The notes beneath the pieces were generated by a model that worked only from the letters and a program-made list of their open reading frames with translations, searched no databases and was not told the DNA's origin. A DNA stretch of 64,000 nucleotides from Phytopythium helicoides (Eukaryota; Oomycota; Peronosporomycetes; Pythiales; Pythiaceae): NCBI GenBank assembly GCA_024867545.1, contig JANFNE010000010.1, positions 1,178,001 through 1,242,000 of the forward strand. The letters are read 5' to 3'. Position numbers and translations under genes: made by a program. This document shows, piece after piece, positions 50,200-61,437 of the stretch. Positions within the stretch are counted from its first letter, which is position 1, and every line of letters starts with the position of its first letter.

Positions 50200-53100
50200 T
50201 CAATCTCTTCCTAGTAGGTAGGACATTGCCATGTCCTCAAAGAACTCCTCTTTCTCGCTCGCGCTCATGTTCTGGAGCATTTGTGCCAGCATATCAGGGT
50301 TGGCGGCTTCGCTGATCTCGAATGGATTCTGAGCGGCGTGCAGACGCAAGTCCGGGTCGTAGCACCAGCTCATGAACAGAGTTGTCGAGGAGCGATACAG
50401 AGGGCACGGCACTGTCAGCTCCATGGCTCCTTGTTGAAGACCTCGATTTCCGTCAGTGCACAGTCCCCCGAGACGTCGTTCCATTTCCGCAGTCAACTCT
50501 CCCTTTTTCATGAAATCGTCGACCCAGTACTTTCTGTAAAAACTGCCCAAAACGTAGCCGGTAGAGTTGAGTGGATTATCATGGAACGGCAGAACGAGGA
50601 GCTTATCGAGCCCCATCGACTTGAATGCGTCAACTGCCGATGGAACGTTCGATTGTGTCTTGCACGGAAAACCTAACGCGGCATCCAAAACATTTTCGAT
50701 GAGCTCTTTGTCGGTGTCTGAGTCGTAGTCCATGATCGATGCCCCAAACACTTGGGTGGGCCAATTCATGCTGTAGCCGTAGTGAACGCAATCACCGTGC
50801 ACTGAGCACCTACGAGCCAAATCGTGGAAGTCTTCGGGCAAAAAATAGTCCAGCACATTGGACCAAGACATTGTGTACGGGTGCAACGCGGCAATGCGAG
50901 CGAGCAGCCTGATGTTCTCGGAATCATGAAGTGCTTCGTCCCGAACGGCTTTGACGACGCCGTAGTGCACATCGATAGTGAGTCTGTCCGCGAGCATCAG
51001 GTCACGCAGCCGCTGCAGATTTGTCAGAATATGAATCACAAACAGGTCTGCAATCGACAGTCGATCGGCAAGACTCCTTTGAGACTTTTCATACTTGGCG
51101 TATTTCTCGAGCAGGTCCGTGAAGTTGACAGTGTTGAATGCGATGTCTTCCTCTAGAGGCGGAGCTCCCGGCGGCACATTCCACATCGTCAGACTGCCAA
51201 CCACGGGCGTGGTAGACTTTTCTTCTTCGTTCACGGAGCTCTTCTTTTTCTTTTTGTGCTTCTTTTTCTTAGATGCGACATTTGTGCTGCCAGTGCCGCC
51301 GGAGCTTTCCGCACGTAGCTGTTGCAGTGCCAAAGGTGATGCCTGAACCTCTCCCGTCAAAATGTACTGCACCAGTGCTAGACGGTCAACCTCGCGACGA
51401 AAGCTGCAAATGTCCGAAATCACGCGCTGATTGTAGCGTTCAAGATTGAGAAAGAACTCGGACCGTGCCTTCGGCGCGGAGATCGTTTCTGCTGATACCC
51501 AGTGGTTGAGATACGAAAGAACTTTTGAGTTTTCATTCGTGCCGTGCAACGAGGCGAGGATCGTGTTGACTGCCTTCCGAAAGTCTGCCAGCGTTGTGGG
51601 GCTCCATGTAGAAGACAGCCATACTTCCATGACACTCGCGATCTGGGTTGTTGGGGAGCCAAGCATCTCCGCGACAACTTTGCATTTTGCGACGGCAAAC
51701 TCGCTCATCTCGAAACCGACAAATCTCAGTGGCCCAGATTTGTCTTCTCTGTCGTGAAGTGCTGCACTCAACAAACTGCTGAAGTCGTTGAACCCAATCG
51801 CAACGTGGGTTGTGCCGAAGAAATAGACTTCGGCTCGATTCGGGTTGTTCGCAAAGTTGGAGCGAATCCGCGCGTCGTATGCTGGTGTGACGTCTTTCAT
51901 CATTCTTCGGCCGTCAATAATATCGCCAAAATGGAATGTCCGAGACCTGTCGCTAAGAAGAGTGAGCGCTCCCGTTCCGTGCCATCGCTTCACCAGATCT
52001 GCCGGCTGCAAGTTTTTGTAGTAGCCCCCTTCTCGGATCATTTGAGCAGTGATCCACGGGTTTGAGCGCGCATTCAAGTACGCCCGGTAAAGCACTTTAC
52101 GAGCAAACGTCGACTCGATCCCTAGGGGCCATCCGCACAGCTTTGGAAACTCAATGTGAAGCTGTGCTGGGCGTTTCTCTGTGTACATCACCATTTCTCG
52201 AGGAAGTCCCTTTTGACTCTTTTTCATCTTGCCTTTTTTTGATGCCACCATTCCAAATTCCATCATACTGTCAAACATTTCCATTCGAGCGATATAGGCG
52301 TCGATCGATTCGTTTTCAATTTCAGCGAATGGGTTTTCGGGGTCAGACGGTAATGGTTGTGCTGGGAATTTTGGGTGGTTGAGAGCGTCACGTTCCTCTC
52401 GCTGAACGTCTGTTGGCGTGTCGGAAACCTGCTTGACCGCTTTTGCAGCAGCGGTTTGCCTAGAAAACCTCTGGATTTCTGCGTTCAAACCTTGCTTCAG
52501 CTCTGCCATCCGAAGATTCGACGCAGCAGTTGATGTTTTCTTTGTTACCACACTGGCTGCGACGGTGTGCAAATCTGCAATGCACTCTTCGGGAGTGAAG
52601 TCAAGTTTTTGCAATCCCCGAGCACGGCGCACCCATGCCTTGTAGTTGAGGGGATCAATAATGCCTGCCACAGTACAGTTGAGAAGCACCATCTCTTCGT
52701 TTGGAATACTCGCTGCGGATGCTCCAGCACCTATGGCCGCACCGCCACTTGCTTCTCGATGAATCATCAAATACACAGCAGCAATGTTATTGAGCACGGT
52801 CGATATTTCGCAGGTGCTCGACGCAATTGCAGACACACCCTTCAAATAGGAACGCTCTGCCGTGCGATAGTCGCCATTAGTGAAGCTCTCAGACCCGACC
52901 TTGCGCCACGATTCTGCGTTTTGTGGTGCAGGCGGCGACTCTTCTTCGTGATCCTCGACTGACATTGTGAAGCCTGGCGACGCGAGCTCAACGCACCACC
53001 CAGCGTAAGATTTGAAACGCACACCATCGCTTGGAGTTGGAACTGCCTTGTCGCTGATGGCTTTCTCGAGCATTTGCCTTTGACTCAGCTTTAGATTTGG

Positions 53101-54108
53101 GATACTTTGGACAGCAAACTCAACCACTCTTTGGGCCATCACACCGCTGTAGCTATCCCCAGCTCCCTGCGTCTCCTCTTCCTTTTCGATCAACGATGAT
53201 GCCAAGCGATACCACCCCTTGAGGTACGTCGGATCGAGATGCACGGCTGCACCTGCTAGCTGAGTAGCGACGTCAAAGTCTTCAAGGTGGAATCGACACG
53301 TCGCTAGATTGTTCAGTAGCACGGCAAGCATCTTGATGTCACCATCCACGGTTCGAAGAGCTCTTTGATAGCAAGAGAGTGCTCCGCGCCCCTCATTACG
53401 TTTGTTCAGGACACTGAAAAAGTCGTTCCCGAGCTTCTTCCACGATTCCAGGTCTGTGGGCATGTCTTTCCAGGCAACAATCTCGCTCGGCCGGTCGACA
53501 CGGACTCCCTCCGACATGTCTTGGCGCACCTTGTAGTACGGTTCGTAGATGATGATCGGCTTGCCTTTCGGGAACATGGCGGCCACTCGATGCTGCTTTT
53601 CTCGCGGCGGGAGCTCGTCCATCACGAGTCCGTAGACCGCGATCTCGATAAGAAACCCCGTGACGTCTTCTATGATCATGGAAGTAGACGATATGCCGAA
53701 GAAGGCGTCGGATACAGCCACCCAGCCGCAGAGGTAGCGGCCCCGGTGGGTCGTGCCCACTTCGAGCTCGGCGCCGATCATGGGCTTGAGCGACCGCAGC
53801 GCCGGCAGGTCGGCGTCAGGTTTGGCATCCGCGTTCACCCAGCTGACCTGAGCCATCCCCTCGGTGATCTTGCCGCCCTCGATCTCCTCGCGGAAGAGTC
53901 CACCGTCACGCAGGAACTTGGCCCGCATCTCCTTGAAGTGCGCCACCATGCCCTCCTGCGAGCCTCGGCGCTGCGCCTTCTCGCTCAGTTCGCCCATTTG
54001 GCCCACCGCCCGCTTCATTAGCTCTGCCTGCTGGTCCTCGGGAAGGCTCAGCAGCGTCTGCAGCGCCTTGGACGCGTCGAAGCCCGTCGGCACCTGCAGG
54101 CCCGCCAT
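50200..54108 (-). CDS. Large TPR protein with a DUF4470-like region, function unknown
   Basis: A single exon of 1302 residues. The ATG of MAGLQVPTGF was chosen since the frame upstream starts at TTG. Two TPR clusters are visible: about residues 225-320 (SWKKLGNDFFSV..., LNNLATCRFHLEDF, PTYLKGWYRLASSLI) and about 410-510 (SWRKVGSESFTNGDYRTAERSY, LNNIAAVYLMI). A central part with FGTTHVAIGFNDFSS recalls the DUF4470/MYND-associated proteins of fungi and protists, but no MYND zinc finger is present. A Lys-rich patch (KKKKHKKKKKS) lies near residue 960. The C-terminal part contains FLPEDFHDLARRCSVHGDC and other Cys/His text. Possibly a chaperone or methyltransferase-like adaptor; the sequence does not decide. 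Confidence 0.8.
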   Translation of the reverse strand: MAGLQVPTGFDASKALQTLLSLPEDQQAELMKRAVGQMGELSEKAQRRGSQEGMVAHFKEMRAKFLRDGGLFREEIEGGKITEGMAQVSWVNADAKPDADLPALRSLKPMIGAELEVGTTHRGRYLCGWVAVSDAFFGISSTSMIIEDVTGFLIEIAVYGLVMDELPPREKQHRVAAMFPKGKPIIIYEPYYKVRQDMSEGVRVDRPSEIVAWKDMPTDLESWKKLGNDFFSVLNKRNEGRGALSCYQRALRTVDGDIKMLAVLLNNLATCRFHLEDFDVATQLAGAAVHLDPTYLKGWYRLASSLIEKEEETQGAGDSYSGVMAQRVVEFAVQSIPNLKLSQRQMLEKAISDKAVPTPSDGVRFKSYAGWCVELASPGFTMSVEDHEEESPPAPQNAESWRKVGSESFTNGDYRTAERSYLKGVSAIASSTCEISTVLNNIAAVYLMIHREASGGAAIGAGASAASIPNEEMVLLNCTVAGIIDPLNYKAWVRRARGLQKLDFTPEECIADLHTVAASVVTKKTSTAASNLRMAELKQGLNAEIQRFSRQTAAAKAVKQVSDTPTDVQREERDALNHPKFPAQPLPSDPENPFAEIENESIDAYIARMEMFDSMMEFGMVASKKGKMKKSQKGLPREMVMYTEKRPAQLHIEFPKLCGWPLGIESTFARKVLYRAYLNARSNPWITAQMIREGGYYKNLQPADLVKRWHGTGALTLLSDRSRTFHFGDIIDGRRMMKDVTPAYDARIRSNFANNPNRAEVYFFGTTHVAIGFNDFSSLLSAALHDREDKSGPLRFVGFEMSEFAVAKCKVVAEMLGSPTTQIASVMEVWLSSTWSPTTLADFRKAVNTILASLHGTNENSKVLSYLNHWVSAETISAPKARSEFFLNLERYNQRVISDICSFRREVDRLALVQYILTGEVQASPLALQQLRAESSGGTGSTNVASKKKKHKKKKKSSVNEEEKSTTPVVGSLTMWNVPPGAPPLEEDIAFNTVNFTDLLEKYAKYEKSQRSLADRLSIADLFVIHILTNLQRLRDLMLADRLTIDVHYGVVKAVRDEALHDSENIRLLARIAALHPYTMSWSNVLDYFLPEDFHDLARRCSVHGDCVHYGYSMNWPTQVFGASIMDYDSDTDKELIENVLDAALGFPCKTQSNVPSAVDAFKSMGLDKLLVLPFHDNPLNSTGYVLGSFYRKYWVDDFMKKGELTAEMERRLGGLCTDGNRGLQQGAMELTVPCPLYRSSTTLFMSWCYDPDLRLHAAQNPFEISEAANPDMLAQMLQNMSASEKEEFFEDMAMSYLLGRD

Positions 54109-55274
54109 CTTGGCGGTAGTTGGCGAAAAGGTAAATAATCCTGATTTTTGGCTCAAGATGCGGGTCAAAGTTTACGATCCGTAATAAGAGGTGCATATTT
54201 AACTTTGATTACATAAAATGCATCATTTTTTATGGATTTACGTATTTTGCCGCCGTTTTGCAAGCGTTTGCAGCGAGGGAAAGCTTTGCGTCACCTCGGT
54301 GTTGAATCCACCACTCGAAAATAAAATCAGATGCATGCGCGCTGGAGGAATTGAGCAATAGATAATTGAGGCTCTGAGCGTTTGCGTGATAATGCCTGAG
54401 TGACATGTCTAACTGTCCGCAAGCAATCACGAGGTTCTGATGACAGATGAGTATGGCAAGAAACGACCAACGAACAAATTTTCGAGAAGCAAAGCAAGCA
54501 CACCATAAATATCATTGCGTATCATCACACCTCCGACCGTGTGGGTGTCACGTGTGCAACGACACTGTACCGGTTATCTGGTACGGTGCTTGCCTCTCGC
54601 CAGAGCTCGCCGCTAAAGGGAAATGGGTGGCTGTGGAGCAGCCATGGCCATTCCCTGGTGCTGCCCCACGTTCTATACTAATAAATCGATGCACTTTGGA
54701 TCCAACCATCTCCTCACTACCCGCTCCTTCTCATCCTTTCACCTACTGGCTTCTACAGACCGGCGGACCGTGTCGGACCTATACCAATCCAGCAGTACAC
54801 ATTTTACAAAGAGAAATTACGATCAGTTTGCATTTGGTTGGACAGACGATAAATAAAACCTCGACAGGTTTTTTCAGAAACACGTAGCTGTCATCAGCTC
54901 GGGCTGCCGACAGAGCGTTCTGTAGCTCATTCTGCTTTTTTTTTCCTTCGAACCCCCCAAGCCAAGCTCCGCTGAGCTGCCCGTTGTCTAATTTGCGCGC
55001 GGTGCCTGCCTCCTCTCCCCCCACCCCATCCAGCACTCGCGGACCTCGTTAGTTGAGCGCCGGGCCTTCGGGTCCGGAGGGTGCTGGTTTGATTCCATCT
55101 GCGTGTATCATTCGTTCAGCACAGCAAGGAGGAAGCGAAGCGATCGTGAGCGTACAAGCATTCATAGATTGGGATTAACTGCGGAAAGGTGGTTGGCAAT
55201 GCAGCACCGTGGCTTTTCTTCCCCTCACGGATGTAAGCTTAGCGTAGTGCTGCAGCGTTAAGCATTTTACGCGT
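54109..55274. other. Intergenic DNA with a possible tRNA-derived SINE head
   Basis: No coding gene seen. Contains poly-T near 54936 and the tRNA-like block reported separately. Long mixed AT/GC composition suggests old repeats. Confidence 0.4.
55040..55100 (+). ncRNA. tRNA-like block, possible SINE head or decayed tRNA
   Basis: GGTTTGATTCC at 55086-55096 matches the pol III B box with one main change. About 30 bases upstream, TCGTTAGTTGAGC resembles an A box. Between them is a perfect hairpin with a TTCG loop (CCGGGCCTTCGGGTCCGG). A proper acceptor stem and 7-base anticodon loop cannot be made, so a tRNA-derived SINE is more likely than a working tRNA. Confidence 0.25.
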
Positions 55275-55935
55275 CTAGTAGCTTTGAATAACTGTTAACT
55301 CTAATAAATGCAATTTGCATCCCCCAAACACGGTGTGTATTAACCCTCTGTGTCGTTCTGTATCGTTTAACGGGTTGTCCTCAACGGCTTCATCCTTGAT
55401 GAACTTCTTGCGAACGATGGCGCGACGCTCCTTGTAAAACGCGATGACAAGTTCCTTCGATATTTTGGTCCACTGCTCCCACGCTGGCTTCCAGTCGACG
55501 AGGGAGGACGTGGTGCCCTCCAGGCGGATCTCTCGGAGAATGCGGCAATTCCTCTAGGACGGTCGTGGCTGCAGCATCTGGCTCAACGCAAAGATCCCCT
55601 TCCGCTTCGTCAATGTTGGCTTCGGCTTCGGCTTTCGCTTCTTCAGCTTGAGCTTTGACTTCATCAGTGTGCTCTCCGGTGTCATCTTCTGCAACCTGCC
55701 ACGCCTTGAGGTATTCAAGGTTGAGCTTCTTTTGCATGATAGCCAGTGCAGGGAACATGACGTTCAGCGCCTCTTCGAGTCCCGCACGCGACTGAGTCAG
55801 CGTCATTGTGAGTCGGAGATGTCGCAGCGCCTCGGAACTCACCCGGTACTTGTACGGCGTGAACAGGCGAATCCAGAGGATCAGAAACTCCTTGAGCGAG
55901 CCGATTGGGCTGGGCGGCGGTCGATTGATCGCCAT
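55275..55935 (-). CDS. Hypothetical protein with a probable one-base frameshift
   Basis: An ATG frame from 55935 reads well to about 55550: MAINRPPPSPIGSLKEF, two amphipathic helices, then a Glu/Ala-rich stretch. After a likely extra T at about 55548 (AATT) the neighbouring frame reads RILREIRLEGTTSS, then VDWKPAWEQWTKISKE and ERRAIVRKKFIKDE up to the stop at 55275. Joined, about 220 residues; it may end earlier. The family is not recognised. A hydrophobic piece near the start (FLILWIRLFTPY) could be membrane-associated. Confidence 0.5.
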
Positions 55936-56040
55936 TTTGGACTTGGAGGAGGCTTGCGCTTGTGCTTGGTGATGGAAAGTTCGAGTCGTACGACTGTGCA
56001 GCACCTGAAAACACCGAGTCGAACAACGCTGCGTTTGCAC

Positions 56041-57685
56041 GAACTCTACGAGTCAAAGCAAAGAGATGACACTAGAGCAGATCGGTGAATCTCGTGAAGA
56101 TGAAACAATACCGTAGTATGCAAATGTAAGCCTCGATGATAGCGTTCTTGATGTGCGAGAGGAGACAGTTTCTGGTCGTTCTGTGCAGCGACCGTACGCA
56201 ACCCACACCGCAGGACGGCCATTGAGCTGTGATGAAAATTTTCGCTCTTCACACCACGGCGTGCTTGCGGGAAGTGAAGTCCCCACATTGGCCTATGTAG
56301 TTCCCCTCACGTAGTGTCCCCAGAACAATCTTGGCTGCACATGACTGCCAGTCTGCCACGGCCCTTTCTGATACCGCACCAGACAGCAGTGTCATTCTGC
56401 ACCGTAGAATACATGTAAAAACATACAAAGGCCCAATCATACAACACACACTCCAATCATACCTCTCCACTTAGAGTATCTCTAAAAGGGAAGGATATCT
56501 TCGCGAACCAGTATTCATAGGGTGAAACTCTGTCAACCGTTTCCATTTCAAACCCCACACAGAGCCCAACTCCAGAGTTGCAAGTTTGTCGATACTTGCA
56601 AACGCCGCGCCTAGTCATGGATGTAGCAATCAACATGACTCTCTGCGCGGAATAGGCTGATATGGTGGTCAAAACATGCATCGTCATAGCGGAATCACTC
56701 TTAGCGAAAGCTACCGCACACACATGTAGTCGTCCTTCTAAACCCTAGAGGTCATATTCGCGAAGGGTCATACGTGCGACTTACACAAAGGTGAGCAACT
56801 CCACTTGGAGAGCTCTAGGAGATATCATACAGACACATCCTACACCGGGCACCAATCTTTCCCCTGATAACTTGTTGACGAGAGGCAGCACCGTCATCAC
56901 TTCAGTATCTCACAACATACACTGACCTCTCGCCAGGAATCTTATCCACTAAGAATACCACTTACGGGAGAATTCTCTAAACGTATAGCCATGCATACAT
57001 GAATGATGCAGATCTATCCGTACAAAGACTCCGCGCTTGCGCGTATTGTGTCCAATCACTAATACCTTCATCTTCCTCGCTGCCTACCGGGACTTACTCC
57101 AAACACAAAGATATACCCCGACGGGACACATGCACTAATCATCGTTTAAAACGCTTGGCGCACGTACCCTTGTACTGTGCCGAAGCAGACTTGTGTGTGT
57201 AATAACGAAATTGGGCAGCCGTGAGATGGCAACAATGACGTTGCCCGCTTAGCAAAGGTTAACTTGCAATCGTCTTCGCAAGACGCGTCATTTTGTAGTC
57301 ATTAACCCAACCACTCGCTCGATCTTGATCCGAAGCTGGCTCTAGAAGAAATTGAACGCATCTTTTTCGGGCACTAACCTTTGCGATCCCGAGAAGGGAG
57401 TCAACAGATTCATACCTGTCGATCCATTCACCACGCATCACGTCGGGGCAGCAAAGGGTAATATTTAATACCTATTATTCTGACACTGAAGTGCTATTTT
57501 CAGCGCAACGCAAAACTAAATAGCTGCTACACACTTTGACAGCCTGCTGCTTTGTGACAGGTTTTCAGTATCCTAAGATCTTTTACCACACAAATGTGTT
57601 ACAAGTCTTTAGGACTGCTGGACACCATACGTTTCCCCTGACTTTCCTAGACCACTTTGAGATATATTGTCACACGGCTCCAAGC
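56041..57685. other. Gene-poor region, no feature seen
   Basis: AT-rich DNA with only short open frames. No RNA gene or clear repeat recognised by eye; likely old transposon debris next to the MULE remnant. Confidence 0.45.
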
Positions 57686-59645
57686 ATGGATCCGGGTGAA
57701 GGTGGCAGTACCACCATTATCGAGGATGCAGGAGGGGCGAACATGACGGTCTCTTCCCCATCCGTCGAGGTCGTCGCCATCTCAATTTCGGCAATCAAGT
57801 TGACAGCTAAGACGGTGATAGGGAATCGAGCAGTGATGCCGATGACAATGGAAGCAGCGGCGAGCGACTCATTATCCAGGATAACAGCTTCAATGGTGTT
57901 TTTGGGTCTGGTTTCTGTAACCAGAGTGGCCAGGGACGCCCTGTCTATCGTAGTCGCAGACCTCGTCGATGTAGCTCCAGCGAATCCAGCAACGACAGCT
58001 GGATGATCGGGCGGCGCCGTTTACGCAGTATTAGTAGGAACCGAAGTCCTCCACCACGCCATTTTAGTCGGTGATCAAGTATTCATCGAAGAAGCGCCAG
58101 CACTTCCAGTGAAGCTAGCTTGGACCTTCGGCAACCAAGCAATGACGAAGGTAACCCGAGCTCAGCCAGCGGTCATATGCGATCGAGCGAGTCCGAAGAA
58201 ACGACAATGCTGGAATACGACATTGACAGCGATCCTGAACGCAGCGACAGCGATATCTTTCTTGAGTGGGCTAACCGAAGACGCTGCACCAACCGTGATA
58301 CGTTTTTGGAAGTCACCGATCCCTCAGATCCTCGGATGGATAATCTCATTGTTCTTGACACATTTCTTCGTGCGCGTGGAAATCATGAAGACGATTCGTT
58401 AGGTGTGATTGTTACGTCTCGTCGGGTGTTCCACAATGTTGCGATAGCTGTCTTAGCCTCAAGAAGCGAACTTCTCTGCGCGACAGATGGAACTTACAAA
58501 CTTCACTTTAGTGGATTGGCTGTGGAAGTGAGGTGGTCACTAAGGCACGTGGCAAGTACGTTCACAGGTTTATTCCGTGGGCTTACATGTTCGTTCGCAG
58601 CGAGACAACAGCAGCATATGCAAAAGAGTTTCAGGTTATTCGAGCTTGTGCACTTAAATTCCTTGCCGCCGAAGCTCATGTCGCGTATGGAAGCTTGGAT
58701 CACAGTGAAGCTATTGCTACAGCATTTGAGCAAGTGTGACCGGACATTTGTCTGCTTAATTGTTGGCCTCATCTTGCACGTCAGGCATGAAAGAAGCGCT
58801 TACTGCTGAATGACACTGACATGTACGACGCGATGATCAAACCACAATTCCAGCTCCTCCAAGCTGCTCGCACTCACGCTCAGTTTATCAAGATGAATGA
58901 GATCGTCACTAAAAACGGGATCGACAACATCGAGCCTGAGTACGTTGAATGGTTGCAATTGGTGTATTTGAGTGAGCGATGGAGGCGTTGGCACATTAGC
59001 AGTGCTAGAATTGGAGGGGTTATTCCAAGTCAGCAAGGTATCGAATCCCACCATGCTGTCATTAAGCGTCAATGCACCACCAGCAATAGAGCATCGGCCA
59101 GCACTGGGATGGATGCGATTCTGCCACAAATTCTTCGATACGACGGAGAAAATCTCTGTGTTGAGAGGATCAGCCGCAATGGTGAGGGAACAATTCCTAG
59201 TGGTGCGATGTCGAAGGCTCTTCAGTTGCTAGCAAACCCACGCAAATATCTTCGTGTTTACTCAGGCAAGGGTAACTTCAGACAACTTACAACGATAGTT
59301 TTCAATAGCACGCGGCACATTGTCGGTGGAAATATAATTCACGGAGCCGAAGTCGACGCCAAACGAACAAAGCGCTTCCTCAACTCTCTTACGGGACGGA
59401 TTCCTAGAAATGTGACTGCTACTGAGCTGCAATACGAAGTGTTGTCTCTGCATCGTGTTCAAATTCTTGCTGGACCTCGTGCTACACGAGTTGAACTAAC
59501 CCTAATTTGGGAAAGAGCTGACATGCTTCAAGTACGAGGATCATATTCATGCGCTTGCGCCGGATTCATTCAGTCAGGTTGGATGTGCTCACACGTTCTG
59601 CATGTAGATCCTAACCTCATGACTGCTTCTGTGGCGTGTATGTAA
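57686..59645 (+). pseudogene. Broken MULE-type transposase with SWIM zinc finger
   Basis: The protein is spread over at least three frames. A Ser/Asp/Arg-rich lead (57760-58170, with a TGA near 58070) is followed at 58200-58520 by an N-terminal block ending in CATDGTYKLHFSG, the first catalytic Asp of the MULE DDE fold. At 58533-58740 another frame has FIPWAYMFVRSETTAAYAKEF and GSLDHSEAIATAFEQV (second acidic site), broken by TGA at 58737. From 58821 to 59645 the third frame carries the C-terminal helices and a SWIM finger, CACAGFIQSGWMCSHVL. Mutator-like elements cut and paste via such enzymes. No TIRs were located. Confidence 0.8.
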
Positions 59646-59934
59646 TAGATAGCTAGCATCGTAAGAGGAACAAAACAAAAACAAAAAGAGAGAGCCGCAA
59701 TAGAAAAATACAAACAAACGTGCTCTCAAAGTTGGTGTTCCTTTACTCTGACTTCAATGTCCCATCTCTTCAGCATCCGAACCTATTGTGCAAATGTGGC
59801 GCTTGTGCTCGAACTATTGATTTACCATTTACTGTCAATTTCGAAAGTTAGTTTGACACTATTCAAATCGTAATTGCTCAAGAACAAAATTGCATGAAAA
59901 AACAAGTCAATTATACAACGTTTAGCTACTCCTG

Positions 59935-60470
59935 CTACTCCTGCTTCTTGGAGATCGCCTCGATCCGGTAGATGCCGTCGATGTGCTCGAAGAAGCCGTT
60001 CAGAATGTTTGCATCGTTCTCGAAGTACCTGTACTCGTCGGAGTCGATGAATGTCAGCGAACCCGCGACATTGTCCCGCCCAATACAGTGGAACGCCCGC
60101 TTGGCTTGGCCAGGCCGCCGACCGATGATTAGCATCCACGGATGATGCGCCTCGACGATGCGCTCCCCACGAAGCTTCTTGGTGCACCGGAATCGACCAG
60201 TCTTCGTCACCCAGCGCAGCTCGTACCCCTCTTGCTGCAGGGCCAAGTGCAGCGCGTGCATGAAGTACTGTACTTCACGCAGCCCTGGTCCACCTTCAGC
60301 TCTGCCTTGCGCAACAACTTGAGGATGGCCTCAATCTTGGCTTGAGTTAGGAGGTCCGACTGCTGCATTGCGTTGTTGACGGATAGCATCCTACATAGTG
60401 AGTATCGAATGCTGTAGTCGCCTTGATGCTGGACTTTGAGCCTGTTCTTCGCGCGAGTCTGTGGCGGCAT
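59935..60470 (-). pseudogene. Broken multi-copy-type protein, possibly papain-fold
   Basis: Two frames, 60470-60265 and 60261-59935, fit one protein with a 5-base tandem duplication (AGTAC AGTAC, minus strand, near 60263-60272) between them: KVDQGCVKY then FMHALHLALQQEGYELRWV. It starts GDYSIRYSL in a place where a papain-fold or Josephin-type enzyme would have a GDC motif, and later has HHPWMLIIG and FIDSDEYRYF. These are faint family clues; the Cys would be a Tyr here. Another possible exon with a good intron (GTATGC...TTCTACAG) lies at 60520-60655. Function uncertain. Confidence 0.45.
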
Positions 60471-60964
60471 CCTTCTGTAGAAAACGGGGGTAGATGTGTC
60501 AGCAACCCATGGCATACCGGAGCCAAGTCATAATTCATGACAATCCCGTCAGGTACACAGCCATCGTGGGACATCGACAATTGCATGCTGACCTTTACGT
60601 CGTAGGGCAAAAGTGAGGATTCTAGCTTGCAAAACGGAGGCGGAGCTGCAATTTCCACCTCAAAACTGATGTTTTACGGTATAGACATTGCGGGATTCAT
60701 TTTTCAACATATGTGCGTGTCTACAGAGCTAGTAATTGCACGGTGCCGCAATATTGTCTAGGGCGCTAAATTCAACCATGTGCGCTGCTAAAACCCGTGC
60801 AAACAATTCTTAACGCACTCGTCGAGAAATGCTGTGATGTGATTGGCTGGCTGTAAACTCGCTCTTTGACTGATACATGGCCAGGCCAAAAGGAGCCGCG
60901 CTATCGTACATACATAATTTAAAATATTTTTGGTGCACCAGCCGCTACAGTATTTTTGCATACC

Positions 60965-61014
60965 GAACTGTACAGTATACAGTACAGTTCAACGCGCGAC
61001 CCACAGGGTCGCGC
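60965..61014. repeat. Two adjacent perfect inverted repeats
   Basis: GAACTGTAC at 60965-60973 is repeated inverted at 60982-60990 with an 8-base spacer that is itself near-palindromic. GCGCGACCC at 60994-61002 is repeated inverted at 61006-61014 with a 3-base loop. Both can form hairpins. Confidence 0.85.
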
Positions 61015-61422
61015 CGCGAGTCGCGCGGTGTTCTTGGTCAAAGCGCACAGTGTTGCTAATGCGCCGCGAGCGTTTCGCGGTGGGGACAGGAGGTCCGTGC
61101 CAGCGACGACATGCTCGATGCGGACGGCGGCATGACTCAGGTGTGTGGGAATGCACTGGACTAACATTTTTGGCGTGGATGTATTAACAGTTCTTACAGT
61201 GTGTCAACAGATTTTCAGTTTCCTCAGCGCTGAGGAATCAGGTATTAATGAGCACCTGGACAGCAAATGCCAAAATGGGAGGAGCAGCCTAAACTTGAGA
61301 CGAGAGCCATGGTACTCTTGCAACATGGAAATGGTTGGCTGAGGAGGATATGACACACGTTTTTGTAGCCGTCTGTCTACAAACGAGATTTTTTCCAAGG
61401 TTCGACTGGTAATCAGATGAAT

Positions 61423-61437
61423 AACCCTAAACCCTAC
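61423..61437. repeat. Short telomere-like motif (CCCTAAA type)
   Basis: AACCCTAAACCCTAC contains two steps of CCCTAAA, the complement of the TTTAGGG telomere repeat of oomycetes. Two steps may be chance. Confidence 0.3.
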
